The notes beneath the pieces are model-generated. The model was not told the origin of the DNA. It saw nothing but the letters and a program-made list of their open reading frames with translations, and ran no database searches. From positions 62,001 through 126,000 of the forward strand of contig CAYSCZ010000002.1 in NCBI GenBank assembly GCA_964429655.1: a DNA stretch of 64,000 nucleotides, written 5' to 3'. Shown piece by piece: positions 16,902 to 25,305 of the stretch (the first letter of the stretch is position 1; every line of letters begins with the position of its first letter). The stretch comes from CAYSCZ01 sp964429655 (GTDB lineage Bacteria > Bacteroidota > Bacteroidia > Cytophagales > Cyclobacteriaceae). The position numbers were made by a program, and so were the translations under genes.

Positions 16902-17552
16902 CTATTCTTTATTTTCATTTCTATCGTCTTCATCAGATGACTCATCTCTTGTTTCACCTTCATTTGAGCTATTATGAACTTCCTCACCAGTATTATAGGT
17001 GGCAGTTTCTTCTTCAATCTCGGATTTTGTTTGTACCACCTCGTCCTCAGCAATTGTTTCAGATTGTGTTTGAGCTGTAGTTTCTTCTGTCACATTGGCT
17101 TGCTCCTCAGACTTTTTCGCTTTACTTCTTCCTCTTCTTGTTCGTTTCTTTTTAGCTGTTGATTTTGTTGATTCTACATCTTTTATTAATAACTCATTGT
17201 AATCAACCAATTCCATCATACACATATCAGCACTATCACCCAACCTGTTTCCTGTTTTGATAATCCTGGTATATCCACCTGGCCTGTTTTGAATCTTATC
17301 AGCTACTTCTGCAAACAATTCTTTTACAGATTCTTTGTTTTGAAGATATGAAAACACGATCCTTCTGGAGTGCGTGCTATCTGACTTGGCTTTTGTAAGT
17401 AGCGGCTCAACATATTGCCTTAAGGCTTTAGCTTTGGCCACAGTCGTAAAAATTCTTTTTTGAATAATTAAGGATGAAGCCATATTGGAAAGCATGGCAG
17501 CTCTATGGGGAGCTGTTCTGCCAAGATGATTAAATTTTTTACCGTGTCTCAT
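16902..17552 (-). CDS. rplQ: Ribosomal protein L17 with long acidic C-terminal tail
   Basis: Large-subunit protein near the exit tunnel. The first ~125 residues are a standard L17 (MRHGKKFNHLGRTAPHR start, then GGYTRIIKTGNRLGD). A basic KKKRTRRGRSKAKK stretch and about 70 residues of Glu/Ser/Thr-rich, low-complexity tail follow, giving 216 residues against 127 in E. coli. Extended L17 proteins are common in Bacteroidota; the role of the tail is unknown. It is the last gene of the ribosomal super-operon, 2 nt after rpoA. Confidence 0.96.
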   Translation of the reverse strand: MRHGKKFNHLGRTAPHRAAMLSNMASSLIIQKRIFTTVAKAKALRQYVEPLLTKAKSDSTHSRRIVFSYLQNKESVKELFAEVADKIQNRPGGYTRIIKTGNRLGDSADMCMMELVDYNELLIKDVESTKSTAKKKRTRRGRSKAKKSEEQANVTEETTAQTQSETIAEDEVVQTKSEIEEETATYNTGEEVHNSSNEGETRDESSDEDDRNENKE

Positions 17553-17554
17553 TA

Positions 17555-18553
17555 TTAATCTTCCTCCAGCTTATATTTTGACAGGTCCATTCCAAATGTA
17601 AGATTTTTTTCTGCGACCAACTGCTCAAGTTCAGCCAGTGACTTTTTACCGAAATTTCTGAATTTCATCATATCAGATATTTCAAGTTTTACTAAATCAC
17701 CAAGCGTCCTCACATCAGCTGCTTTCAAGCAGTTATACGCCCGAACTGATAAGTCCAGGTCATTTAATGAGGTTTTTAATAATTTCCTCATATGTAGAAG
17801 TTCTTCGTCAACAGCTTCTGGTTCTTTGGTTTCATGAGTTTCAAGGATCATACTTTGATTTGAGAATAACATGAAATGCTTTATCAGAATGTGTGCGGCA
17901 TCTTTAAGTGCATTTTCCGGGTGAACGGATCCGTCTGTTTCTAATTCTATAGTAAGCTGTTCATAATCTGTTTTTTGTTCAACCCTGGTGTTTTCAATGC
18001 TAAACTGAACGTTTTTTATTGGCGTGAAGATCGAATCGATTGGCAAGTAGCCATAGATTTGGTCAGCCGGCTTATTTTCTTCTGACGGCACATAACCCCT
18101 CCCTTTTTCGATGGTCAGTTCAATTTCGAATGATATACCGTCATTCATATTACATATCACATGATCTTTATTTAAAACCTCGAAAGCATTTGTGAAATTA
18201 TTGATATCACCGGCCTTAAATTCATTTTGCCCAGATATTGAAGCCACTATTTTGTTCTCCATCAATTCACCTATCCGCTTCAGTCTAACTTGTTTAAGAT
18301 TCAATATGATTTCAGAGACATCTTCTATTACTCCTTCAACACTAGAAAATTCATGCAGGATATTAGGTATTTTAATGCCTGTAATAGCATAACCTTCTAA
18401 GGAGGATAATAATATTCTTCTCAGAGCATTTCCTATGGTAATACCATATCCCCTTTCTAAAGGTTTGAATGTGAAAATCCCTCTGAAATCGTTCGCTTTT
18501 TCCATTACTACCTTTTCAGGCATCTGAAATGATAATATAGAGGTAGTTGTCAT
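17555..18553 (-). CDS. rpoA: RNA polymerase alpha subunit
   Basis: Scaffold of the core enzyme. The N-terminal dimerisation domain (about residues 1-235, with FTFKPLERGYGITIGNALRRILL) binds beta and beta-prime. The C-terminal domain (about 255-325, two helix-hairpin-helix motifs including VRAYNCLKAADVRTLGDLV and FRNFGKKSLAELE) contacts upstream DNA and activators. Its 332 residues match the family. It sits between rpsD and rplQ as in the classical alpha operon. Confidence 0.98.
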   Translation of the reverse strand: MTTTSILSFQMPEKVVMEKANDFRGIFTFKPLERGYGITIGNALRRILLSSLEGYAITGIKIPNILHEFSSVEGVIEDVSEIILNLKQVRLKRIGELMENKIVASISGQNEFKAGDINNFTNAFEVLNKDHVICNMNDGISFEIELTIEKGRGYVPSEENKPADQIYGYLPIDSIFTPIKNVQFSIENTRVEQKTDYEQLTIELETDGSVHPENALKDAAHILIKHFMLFSNQSMILETHETKEPEAVDEELLHMRKLLKTSLNDLDLSVRAYNCLKAADVRTLGDLVKLEISDMMKFRNFGKKSLAELEQLVAEKNLTFGMDLSKYKLEED

Positions 18554-18567
18554 GCTTTTATTAATTT

Positions 18568-19173
18568 TTATTTTGAATAAAGCTCTACGATGAGCTGCTC
18601 TTTAATATTTTCCGGTATATCTTCTCTTAATGGTAAAGAGATGTATTTCCCAACCATTTCATTATTGTCCCACTCCAGCCATGGGTACTTTTTCACAGAT
18701 CCAATGGATAGATTTTCGGATATAACTTCTAATGATTTGGACTTTTCCCTTACACCAACTATATCACCAACTTTCAAAGTGAAAGATGGTATATTCACTA
18801 TTTCTCCATTAACTGTTATATGTTTGTGACTTACTAACTGTCTTGCCAGTCTTCTGGATTTTGCTATACCTAACCGGTAAACCGTATTATCGAGTCTGGC
18901 TTCCAGTAATTGTAATAAAACATCACCCGTTTTGCCCGTCTTTCTATTTGCCTTATCAAAGATGTTAGCAAATTGACGCTCCAGAACACCATATAAATAT
19001 TTTGCTTTTTGCTTTTCCGCTAGCTGAATAGCATATTCAGATTGTTTCTTTCTTCTACCCCTTCCGTGTTGACCGGGAGGATAACTTTTCTTTTGCAGCG
19101 CTTTGCTGGGACCAAATATTGGCTCACTAAACTTCCTGGATATTTTTGTTCTTGGACCAGTATATCTTGCCAT
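18568..19173 (-). CDS. rpsD: Ribosomal protein S4
   Basis: Primary 16S rRNA binder that nucleates 30S assembly. The S4 RNA-binding domain (about residues 93-155, RLDNTVYRLGIAKSRRLARQ, then VSHKHITVNGEIVNIPS) is clear. The N-terminal region has no cysteines, so this is the zinc-free form. 201 residues, normal length. It lies between rpsK and rpoA. In E. coli S4 represses the alpha operon; no comparable leader pseudoknot was identified here. Confidence 0.97.
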   Translation of the reverse strand: MARYTGPRTKISRKFSEPIFGPSKALQKKSYPPGQHGRGRRKKQSEYAIQLAEKQKAKYLYGVLERQFANIFDKANRKTGKTGDVLLQLLEARLDNTVYRLGIAKSRRLARQLVSHKHITVNGEIVNIPSFTLKVGDIVGVREKSKSLEVISENLSIGSVKKYPWLEWDNNEMVGKYISLPLREDIPENIKEQLIVELYSK

Positions 19174-19183
19174 AATAAATTAA

Positions 19184-19576
19184 TTAAACCCTTCTTCTTT
19201 TTGGTGGCCTACACCCATTATGAGGTAATGGTGTAATATCTTTAATTAGTGTAACCTCCAGACCTGTATTTTGTAGCGTTCTAATTGCTGATTCACGACC
19301 CGCACCAGGTCCTTTAACAAATACTTCCACTTTTCGTAAACCAAGATCATAAGCAGTTTGACCACAATTCTGAGCAGCAACCTGAGCAGCGTAAGGTGTA
19401 TTTTTCTTAGAACCTCTAAACCCCATTTTACCGGCTGAAGCCCATGATATGACCTGACCTGTAGTATTGGTTATTGAAATGATGATATTATTGAATGTGG
19501 CCTTGATATGTACCTGGCCAGATGCTTCAACAACGACTACCCTTTTTTTACTTTTATCTTTTTTCTTTTGAGCCAT
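19184..19576 (-). CDS. rpsK: Ribosomal protein S11
   Basis: 30S platform protein that contacts the Shine-Dalgarno helix region. A lysine-rich start is followed by the S11 core (GQVHIKATFNNIIISITNT, GFRGSKKNTPYAAQ and the C-terminal DITPLPHNGCRPPKRRRV). The frame extends to a TTG two codons upstream, but the ATG at 19576 (MAQKKKDKSKK) is preferred, giving 130 residues. It lies 9 nt after rpsM. Confidence 0.97.
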   Translation of the reverse strand: MAQKKKDKSKKRVVVVEASGQVHIKATFNNIIISITNTTGQVISWASAGKMGFRGSKKNTPYAAQVAAQNCGQTAYDLGLRKVEVFVKGPGAGRESAIRTLQNTGLEVTLIKDITPLPHNGCRPPKRRRV

Positions 19577-19585
19577 TAGCAATTA

Positions 19586-19963
19586 TTATTTAACCGCCTT
19601 TTTCTTATTTGCAACTGTTTTCCTCTTACCTTTTCTAGTTCTTGAATTATTTTTAGTCTTTTGACCTCTGAGTGGTAACCCTCTTCTATGTCTTAACCCA
19701 CGATATGAACCTATATCCATCAATCTTTTAATGTTCATCTGAACCTCCGATTTCAAAACACCTTCTACTCTATACTCATTGGTTAGTATAGTTCTAACCT
19801 TCGAAAATTCATCGTCAGTCCAATCTTGAACTTTCTTGTTGTAATCTACTTCAGCATCTAGAAGAATCTTTTTTGCAGAGCTCCTACCTATTCCGAAAAT
19901 ATAGGTTAAGGCTATTTCACCTCTTTTATTATCCGGTATGTCAACTCCTGAAATACGAGCCAT
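19586..19963 (-). CDS. rpsM: Ribosomal protein S13
   Basis: 30S head protein that bridges to the 50S subunit and contacts the P-site tRNA. The start MARISGVDIPDNKRGEIALT with the helix-two-turn-helix IFGIGRSSAKKIL, and the C-terminal RGLRHRRGLPLRGQKTKNN, are diagnostic. 125 residues, slightly longer than in E. coli because of a basic tail. It lies 2 nt after rpmJ. Confidence 0.97.
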   Translation of the reverse strand: MARISGVDIPDNKRGEIALTYIFGIGRSSAKKILLDAEVDYNKKVQDWTDDEFSKVRTILTNEYRVEGVLKSEVQMNIKRLMDIGSYRGLRHRRGLPLRGQKTKNNSRTRKGKRKTVANKKKAVK

Positions 19964-19965
19964 AA

Positions 19966-20082
19966 TTATCCTTGTCTTTGTTTAAACTTTGGGTTCTTTT
20001 TATTGATTATATAGACTTTTCCTTTTCGTCTAACGATCTTACAACTTGAGCTTCTTTTCTTTACTGAAGGTTTTACTTTCAT
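19966..20082 (-). CDS. rpmJ: Ribosomal protein L36, zinc-free form
   Basis: 38-residue 50S protein read from the minus strand: MKVKPSVKKRSSSCKIVRR to the family end KNPKFKQRQG. Of the zinc ligands of the classical form (three Cys, one His) only the cysteine at position 14 remains; positions 11, 27 and 33 are Ser, Asn and Lys. This is therefore the C-minus version, expected not to need zinc. It sits between infA and rpsM as in most bacterial alpha operons. Confidence 0.95.
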   Translation of the reverse strand: MKVKPSVKKRSSSCKIVRRKGKVYIINKKNPKFKQRQG

Positions 20083-20087
20083 TTTCC

Positions 20088-20306
20088 TTACTTATATCTG
20101 TAAACTATTCTTCCTTTTGTCAAATCATAGGGTGACATTTCTAATTTTACCTTATCACCCGGCAATATTTTGATATAGTTCATCCTCATCTTACCTGAGA
20201 TATGCGCAATAACAGTATGTCCGTTCTCTAATTCAACCCTAAACATCGCATTAGATAATGCCTCCACAATAGTTCCGTCTTGTTGAATTGATACTTGCTT
20301 AGCCAT
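20088..20306 (-). CDS. infA: Translation initiation factor IF-1
   Basis: 72-residue OB-fold protein that occupies the 30S A site during initiation. The sequence AKQVSIQQDGTIVEALSNA, then FRVELENGHTVIAHISGKM and RINYIK-like RMNYIKILPGDKVKLEMSPY is typical. It is encoded 4 nt after secY and before rpmJ, the standard position in the spc-alpha region of Bacteroidota and Firmicutes. Confidence 0.98.
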   Translation of the reverse strand: MAKQVSIQQDGTIVEALSNAMFRVELENGHTVIAHISGKMRMNYIKILPGDKVKLEMSPYDLTKGRIVYRYK

Positions 20307-20310
20307 AATG

Positions 20311-21630
20311 CTATGCTACTGCTGCGTTTTGAGTCCTGCCTCTCACCTTACCAGACTTCATCATACCGTCATAGTGTCTCATCAATAAATAGCTTTCAAT
20401 CTGTTGAAGTGTATCCAGAATCACACCTACCATGATGAGTAATGACGTACCCCCATAGAATTGAGAGAAACCGGTGCTAACACCAGCAATGCTTGCAAAG
20501 GCTGGTAATATAGCCACCAATGCAAGAAATAATGCACCAGGAAGCGTTACTTTAGATATGATATTATCAATAAACTCAGAAGTATGTTTTCCAGGTTTTA
20601 TTCCAGGAATAAAACCGCCGTTGCGCTTCATATCATCTGCTATTTGATTAGGGTTGATGGTAATAGCCGTGTAAAAATAAGTGAATAATATAATCAATAC
20701 AGCAAATAGTAAATTGTATTGCCATGACTGGAAATCAGAAAATGTCGTTCCAATGTATTGGGCAATATCACTACTTTCAGCCCAGGCACTAGCAATTAAC
20801 GCAGGTAAAAACATCAATGACTGTGCAAAAATAATAGGCATCACCCCCGATGAATTCACTTTAATAGGAAGGTACTGTCTTTGTCCTCCATATAATTTAT
20901 TACCTATCACTTGCTTTGCATACTGTACTGGAATTCTTCTAACAGCCTGCGTTAATAATACAACGCCCATTACCACAAAGAATAACGAAACAATTTCAAG
21001 TATGAAAAACAATAATTGACTTGTGCCTTTTGAAATAGCTTCCTGAAATAAACTACCTGGAAACCTTGAAATTATTCCAATCATAATAAGCATTGAAATC
21101 CCGTTTCCGATACCCTTATCGGTTATTTTTTCCCCTAACCACATACAAAAAATGGTACCTGAGGTGAGAATGATCATTGAAGAAAGGGTAAATAATGTTC
21201 TGTTTTCCAGTATAATCGCCTCGGAAGGTATGGTACCTGTCAGATAAGCTACAGATTGAGCAAGGCAAATAAAAATAGTAAGAACTCTGGTAAACTGGTT
21301 TATTTTTTTTCGACCACTATCGCCTTCTTTTTGTAATTTCTGAAAATATGGAACCGCAACCGTCAATAGTTGCAGAACAATGGAAGCAGAAATGTATGGC
21401 ATTATACCAAGTCCAAAAACAGATGCATTACTAAAAGCCCCGCCAAGAAATGTATCAATAACCCCAAATATACCTTCAGCTTGTCCCGAGAGTTTGGAAG
21501 GGTCGACACCTGGTAAAACTACGAAAGAACCAACCCTAAAAATAACTAAGAACCCTAGTGTATTTAGGATTCTAATTCTTAGATCTTCAATCGAAAAAAT
21601 GTTCTTTATGGTGGTTATAAACTTCTTCAT
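20311..21630 (-). CDS. secY: Protein translocase subunit SecY
   Basis: Central channel of the Sec translocon, with ten membrane helices in 439 residues. Family segments include RILNTLGFLVIFRVGSFVVL (first helix), MPYISASIVLQLL, the cytoplasmic GDSGRKKINQFTR and the loop RRIPVQYAKQVIGNKLYGGQ. It lies between rplO and infA, as usual for the spc operon. Its partner SecE is encoded at 45340-45531. Confidence 0.98.
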   Translation of the reverse strand: MKKFITTIKNIFSIEDLRIRILNTLGFLVIFRVGSFVVLPGVDPSKLSGQAEGIFGVIDTFLGGAFSNASVFGLGIMPYISASIVLQLLTVAVPYFQKLQKEGDSGRKKINQFTRVLTIFICLAQSVAYLTGTIPSEAIILENRTLFTLSSMIILTSGTIFCMWLGEKITDKGIGNGISMLIMIGIISRFPGSLFQEAISKGTSQLLFFILEIVSLFFVVMGVVLLTQAVRRIPVQYAKQVIGNKLYGGQRQYLPIKVNSSGVMPIIFAQSLMFLPALIASAWAESSDIAQYIGTTFSDFQSWQYNLLFAVLIILFTYFYTAITINPNQIADDMKRNGGFIPGIKPGKHTSEFIDNIISKVTLPGALFLALVAILPAFASIAGVSTGFSQFYGGTSLLIMVGVILDTLQQIESYLLMRHYDGMMKSGKVRGRTQNAAVA

Positions 21631-21636
21631 AATATA

Positions 21637-22083
21637 CTAAATGGTTACAGCTTGGCCACCTACGCTTTCAATAGCCTCCTTAGCCTTTTTTGAATAAGCA
21701 TGGGCTTCTACGTCAACCTTCCTGTTCAAATCTCCGTCACCCAATATTTTTACCTTGTCGCTTTTTGAAATCAAACCATGTTGAATAAAAAAGCTGACAT
21801 TTAATGAATCCATTTGATAATCATCTGCAAGTTTTTGCAGTAGACTCAAATTAATTGGCTTGTAGTATATTTTGTTTAAACTTTTAAATCCAAACTTAGG
21901 TACCCTTCTTTGAAGTGGCATCTGGCCTCCCTCAAAACCTGCCTTTTGAGAATAACCAGATCTGGATTTAGCTCCCTTATGACCTCTGGTGGATGTGCCT
22001 CCCCGGCCAGAACCCTGTCCTCTACCAATTCTTTTTGGCTTTTTTGTTGATCCTTCAGCTGGTTTTAATGTATGGAGTTTCAT
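21637..22083 (-). CDS. rplO: Ribosomal protein L15
   Basis: Late-assembly 50S protein. The start MKLHTLKPAEGSTKKPKRIG and the glycine/arginine-rich RNA-binding segment GRGQGSGRGGTSTRGHKG are typical; GFEGGQMPLQRRVPKFGF follows. 148 residues, normal. It lies 2 nt after rpmD and 6 nt before secY. Confidence 0.97.
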   Translation of the reverse strand: MKLHTLKPAEGSTKKPKRIGRGQGSGRGGTSTRGHKGAKSRSGYSQKAGFEGGQMPLQRRVPKFGFKSLNKIYYKPINLSLLQKLADDYQMDSLNVSFFIQHGLISKSDKVKILGDGDLNRKVDVEAHAYSKKAKEAIESVGGQAVTI

Positions 22084-22085
22084 CT

Positions 22086-22268
22086 CTATGCTACTTCTTC
22101 AGTTTTGACTAAATGTTTTACCTTGTTGATCATACCTATGATAGCAGGGTTAGTATCGTGTATAACAGATTTATCTATCCTACCCAAACCAAGTGCTTTT
22201 ATTGTTAGCTTTTGATCTTTAGGACGTTTTATTATACTTCTAACTTGTGTTACTTTTATCTTTTCCAT
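22086..22268 (-). CDS. rpmD: Ribosomal protein L30
   Basis: 60-residue 50S protein: MEKIKVTQVRSIIKRPKDQK, then ALGLGRIDKSVIHDTNPAI. The frame reaches one codon further to a TTG, but the ATG at 22268 overlaps the rpsE stop by one base, which indicates coupled translation and supports that start. Confidence 0.96.
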   Translation of the reverse strand: MEKIKVTQVRSIIKRPKDQKLTIKALGLGRIDKSVIHDTNPAIIGMINKVKHLVKTEEVA

Positions 22269-22786
22269 CAATTCCCAAAAACAGTTGAAAGTTCAACACC
22301 GCGTTGTTTTGCTACCGAATAGGCATCTCTCATCTTATTTAAAGCATCAAATGTTGCCTTCACCACGTTATGTGGGTTTGATGAGCCTTTAGATTTGGCA
22401 AGTACGTCATGAATGCCTGCACTTTCGAGTACAGCCCGCATAGCACCTCCTGCTTTAACACCAGTACCAGGCGCAGCTGGTTTTAGCAGCACAAAACCTC
22501 CACCAAATTTCCCTAAGGATTCATGCGGAACAGTGCCTTTAAATACAGGGACTCTAACTAAGTTTTTCTTGGCGTCGTCTATTCCTTTTGTGATTGCGTC
22601 GGTAACTTCATTTGCCTTACCCAACCCATAGCCAACCACACCATTACTGTCGCCTACTACAACAATAGCCGAAAAACTAAATCTCCTACCGCCTTTAACC
22701 ACCTTAGCCACCCTTTTGATTGCAACAACTTTCTCAGTTAAATCAATTTCGCTAGCCTTTATTGTCTTGATATTATCTGCCGCCAT
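22268..22786 (-). CDS. rpsE: Ribosomal protein S5
   Basis: 30S protein important for decoding accuracy and mRNA unwinding. The double-stranded-RNA-binding-like N domain (EKVVAIKRVAKVVKGGRRFS, then VVVGDSNGVVGYGLGKANEV) and the C domain (APGTGVKAGGAMRAVLESAG) are complete. 172 residues, close to E. coli (167). It overlaps rpmD by one base. Confidence 0.97.
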   Translation of the reverse strand: MAADNIKTIKASEIDLTEKVVAIKRVAKVVKGGRRFSFSAIVVVGDSNGVVGYGLGKANEVTDAITKGIDDAKKNLVRVPVFKGTVPHESLGKFGGGFVLLKPAAPGTGVKAGGAMRAVLESAGIHDVLAKSKGSSNPHNVVKATFDALNKMRDAYSVAKQRGVELSTVFGN

Positions 22787-22789
22787 ATT

Positions 22790-23140
22790 TTAAAATTTTA
22801 AACCTCCGGATCTGGCACCATCAGCCAATGCTTTTACTTTACCGTGAAATATATAGCCATTTCTGTCAAATACTACGTTTGTGATACCAGAAGCAATGGC
22901 TTTCTCAGCCAATTTCTTACCAACTTTTTCAGACACTTCTAAATTGTTTGTTTTACTTTCGCCAATCTCCGGGGAAGAAATACTCAATAAAGTACTACCC
23001 AAATCATCGTTAATAATCTGAGCATAAATCGATTTATTACTTTTATAAACAGATAACCTTGGCCTAGCAGCGGTACCAGATAATTTACGTCTAACACCTA
23101 ATTTTATTTTTTTACGTCTTAAATACTTAGAGAATGCCAT
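22790..23140 (-). CDS. rplR: Ribosomal protein L18
   Basis: 5S rRNA-binding protein of the central protuberance. The basic N terminus (KYLRRKKIKLGVRRKL) is followed by RPRLSVYKSNKSIYAQIIND and the C-terminal FDRNGYIFHGKVKALADGAR. 116 residues, normal. It lies between rplF and rpsE with 3-5 nt gaps. Confidence 0.97.
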   Translation of the reverse strand: MAFSKYLRRKKIKLGVRRKLSGTAARPRLSVYKSNKSIYAQIINDDLGSTLLSISSPEIGESKTNNLEVSEKVGKKLAEKAIASGITNVVFDRNGYIFHGKVKALADGARSGGLKF

Positions 23141-23145
23141 TTTAA

Positions 23146-23697
23146 TTATTTTGATGCGGTTTTACCTGCTTTTCTTCTAATTTGTTCTCCAACAAATTTG
23201 ATACCTTTTCCTTTATAAGGTTCAACTGTTCTCAACGACCTAATCTTCGCAGATACCTGCCCAATCAGCTGTTTATCAATGCTTTCTAAGGTCACCAGTG
23301 GATTTTTACCTTTTTGAGTCTCAGCGGTAACTTTCACTTCTTCGGGAATCTGAAAAAATATGTTATGGGAATATCCCAGGTTCAATTCCAGCAAAGATCC
23401 TTTGGTTATCGCTTTGTAACCCACACCGACTAACTCAAGTTGTTTCTTATATCCTTCACTGACTCCCACGACCATATTATTTATCAGCGCTCTGTAAAGA
23501 CCATGCATAGACTTATGCCTTTTTTGTTCTGTTGGTCTTTCGAATGTCAATTTCCCTTCCTCCATTGATAGTTTAATATCATCATCAACTTTTTGATGAA
23601 GTGTGCCTTTTGGCCCTTTCACCGATACAAGGTTGTTGTCGATATTTACTTCAACTCCACTTGGAATACTGATTGGTTTATTACCTATTCTGGACAT
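23146..23697 (-). CDS. rplF: Ribosomal protein L6
   Basis: 50S protein near the factor-binding centre. Two tandem L6 domains are visible: MSRIGNKPISIPSGVEV with VKGPKGTLHQKV, and GYSHNIFFQIPEEVKV. The signature PYKGKGIKFVGEQIRRKAGK closes the protein. 183 residues, normal. It lies 13 nt after rpsH. Confidence 0.97.
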   Translation of the reverse strand: MSRIGNKPISIPSGVEVNIDNNLVSVKGPKGTLHQKVDDDIKLSMEEGKLTFERPTEQKRHKSMHGLYRALINNMVVGVSEGYKKQLELVGVGYKAITKGSLLELNLGYSHNIFFQIPEEVKVTAETQKGKNPLVTLESIDKQLIGQVSAKIRSLRTVEPYKGKGIKFVGEQIRRKAGKTASK

Positions 23698-23710
23698 ATT
23701 CTAAACTCGA

Positions 23711-24106
23711 TTAGTATACATAACAGAGAACTTCTCCGCCAACGTTAAGATTTCTAGCTTCTTTTTCGGTTATAACACCTTTAGAAGTTGACATAATAGC
23801 AACTCCCATTCCATTTAATACCCTTGGTAATTCGCCAGCCCCGGTATATTTTCTTAGGCCAGGCCTACTGATCCGCTCCAAACTTACGATTGCAGACTGC
23901 TTGGTTCTAGGATTATATTTTAAGGCGATTTTAATATTCCCCACTGGCAGCGTATCTTCAAATTTATAATTTTGAATAAAACCATTTTTATATAGCACCT
24001 TCGTCAACTCCTTCTTCAGATTTGAAGCAGGAATATCAACGATTCGGTGGCGTGCCTTAATCGCATTTCTAATTCTCGTTAAATAATCTGCAACTATATC
24101 GGTCAT
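23711..24106 (-). CDS. rpsH: Ribosomal protein S8
   Basis: Binds the central domain of 16S rRNA early in 30S assembly. Seen: DIVADYLTRIRNAIKARHR at the start, RISRPGLRKYTGAGELPRVL, and the C-terminal GVAIMSTSKGVITEKEARN. 131 residues, normal. A 50-nt gap, long for this operon, separates it from rpsN and contains a -7-like box (24130-24137). Confidence 0.97.
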   Translation of the reverse strand: MTDIVADYLTRIRNAIKARHRIVDIPASNLKKELTKVLYKNGFIQNYKFEDTLPVGNIKIALKYNPRTKQSAIVSLERISRPGLRKYTGAGELPRVLNGMGVAIMSTSKGVITEKEARNLNVGGEVLCYVY

Positions 24107-24129
24107 TTATGTATTTTTAAAAAAGGGTG

Positions 24130-24137
24130 CAAATATA
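24130..24137 (-). promoter_or_regulatory. Candidate internal promoter (-7 box) before rpsH
   Basis: The minus strand reads TATATTTGC, matching the Bacteroidota -7 consensus TAnnTTTG plus the GC that follows it in the other operon promoters of this window. It lies 24 bases before the rpsH start in the only sizeable gap within the spc region. No convincing -33 TTTG is present at 18-20 bases, so activity is uncertain. Confidence 0.4.
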
Positions 24138-24156
24138 ATAATATAAATTTATAATC

Positions 24157-24426
24157 TCACCAACTAGATTTAGTTACTCCGGGTATTTTGCCTTGAGCAG
24201 CCATCTCCCTAAATGTCACCCTGGAAATTCCAAATTTTCTCATATACCCTTTAGGTCTTCCTGTAAGCTTACACCTATTATGTAATCTTACTTTGGAAGA
24301 ATTTCTTGGTAATTTGTCGAGTGCCTGGTAATCACCAGCTTCTTTTAGAGCTTTTCTTTTAGCTTCGTATCTTGCAACCAATCGTTCTCTTTTCTTTTCT
24401 CTTGCTATTACTGATTTTCTTGCCAT
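24157..24426 (-). CDS. rpsN: Ribosomal protein S14, zinc-free short form
   Basis: 89-residue 30S head protein. The C-terminal signature RCKLTGRPKGYMRKFGISR and the end GKIPGVTKSSW are typical. The CxxC pairs of the zinc form are missing (a single Cys remains), so it is the C-minus type. It lies 3 nt after rplE. Confidence 0.97.
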   Translation of the reverse strand: MARKSVIAREKKRERLVARYEAKRKALKEAGDYQALDKLPRNSSKVRLHNRCKLTGRPKGYMRKFGISRVTFREMAAQGKIPGVTKSSW

Positions 24427-24429
24427 AAT

Positions 24430-24978
24430 CTATTTTTTATTCGCAAAAGGCATACCCAGTGCTTTTAACAATTCATATGCTTCTTCATCGGTATTTGCTG
24501 TCGTCACAAAAGTTATATCCATACCAGATACCCTGGTAACTTTCTCAAGACTGATCTCAGGGAAAATTATTTGTTCTTTCACCCCTAATGTATAATTACC
24601 TCGACCATCAAAACCTTTATCTTTCACACCTCTAAAATCCCTTACCCTGGGTAATGCAACATTCAACAATCTATCAATGAATTCATACATTTTATCTTTT
24701 CGCAGCGTTACTCTAGCTCCAATAGGCATACCCTCCCTTAATTTAAAGTTAGAAACCGATTTCTTAGCTTTTGTGGGCACAGCTTTTTGTCCTGAAATCA
24801 GAGACAGTTCCTCGATTCCTGTGTCTATCAATTTCTTATCTGCAACAGCAGCACCGATACCTTTGTTGATAGAAACCTTAGTAACTTTTGGAACTTGCAT
24901 CACAGACTTGTATTGAAACTTATCCTTTAGAGCAGGAACTATTTCTTCGTTATATTTTTGTTTTAACCTTGGTGTCAT
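24430..24978 (-). CDS. rplE: Ribosomal protein L5
   Basis: 5S rRNA-binding protein that contacts P-site tRNA. Diagnostic segments are VTKVSINKGIGAAVADKKL, the loop region GQKAVPTKAKKSVSNFKLR and GNYTLGVKEQIIFPEI. 182 residues, normal. It lies between rplX and rpsN with 3-nt gaps. Confidence 0.97.
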   Translation of the reverse strand: MTPRLKQKYNEEIVPALKDKFQYKSVMQVPKVTKVSINKGIGAAVADKKLIDTGIEELSLISGQKAVPTKAKKSVSNFKLREGMPIGARVTLRKDKMYEFIDRLLNVALPRVRDFRGVKDKGFDGRGNYTLGVKEQIIFPEISLEKVTRVSGMDITFVTTANTDEEAYELLKALGMPFANKK

Positions 24979-24981
24979 GAT

Positions 24982-25296
24982 CTAGATAAATTCACCGGAT
25001 TTTTTTGAATATCTTTGTAATTTATTGTTTTCATTTAGTTTTCTTCCAACACGTGTGGGCTCACCATTTGATGGATCTATCAATTTAAGATTACTTAAAT
25101 GAATAGGGGCCTCTAACTGCTCTATGCCACCATTTGGGTTATTTGCAGATGGCTTCTTATGCTTAGTCGCCAGGTTAATACCTTCAACAATTGCTTTATT
25201 TTTTTCCGGTAAAACGGAAAGTACCTGACCGGACTTCCCTTTTGAGTTTCCGGCTATTATTTTTACAGTATCACCTTTCTTTATGTGTGCTTTCAT
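24982..25296 (-). CDS. rplX: Ribosomal protein L24
   Basis: Assembly-initiator protein of the 50S subunit. The KOW motif is visible as KKGDTVKIIAGNSKGKSGQV near residues 6-25, followed by EGINLATKHKKPS. 104 residues, normal. It lies 9 nt after rplN. Confidence 0.97.
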   Translation of the reverse strand: MKAHIKKGDTVKIIAGNSKGKSGQVLSVLPEKNKAIVEGINLATKHKKPSANNPNGGIEQLEAPIHLSNLKLIDPSNGEPTRVGRKLNENNKLQRYSKKSGEFI

Positions 25297-25305
25297 CGCT
25301 AATAT

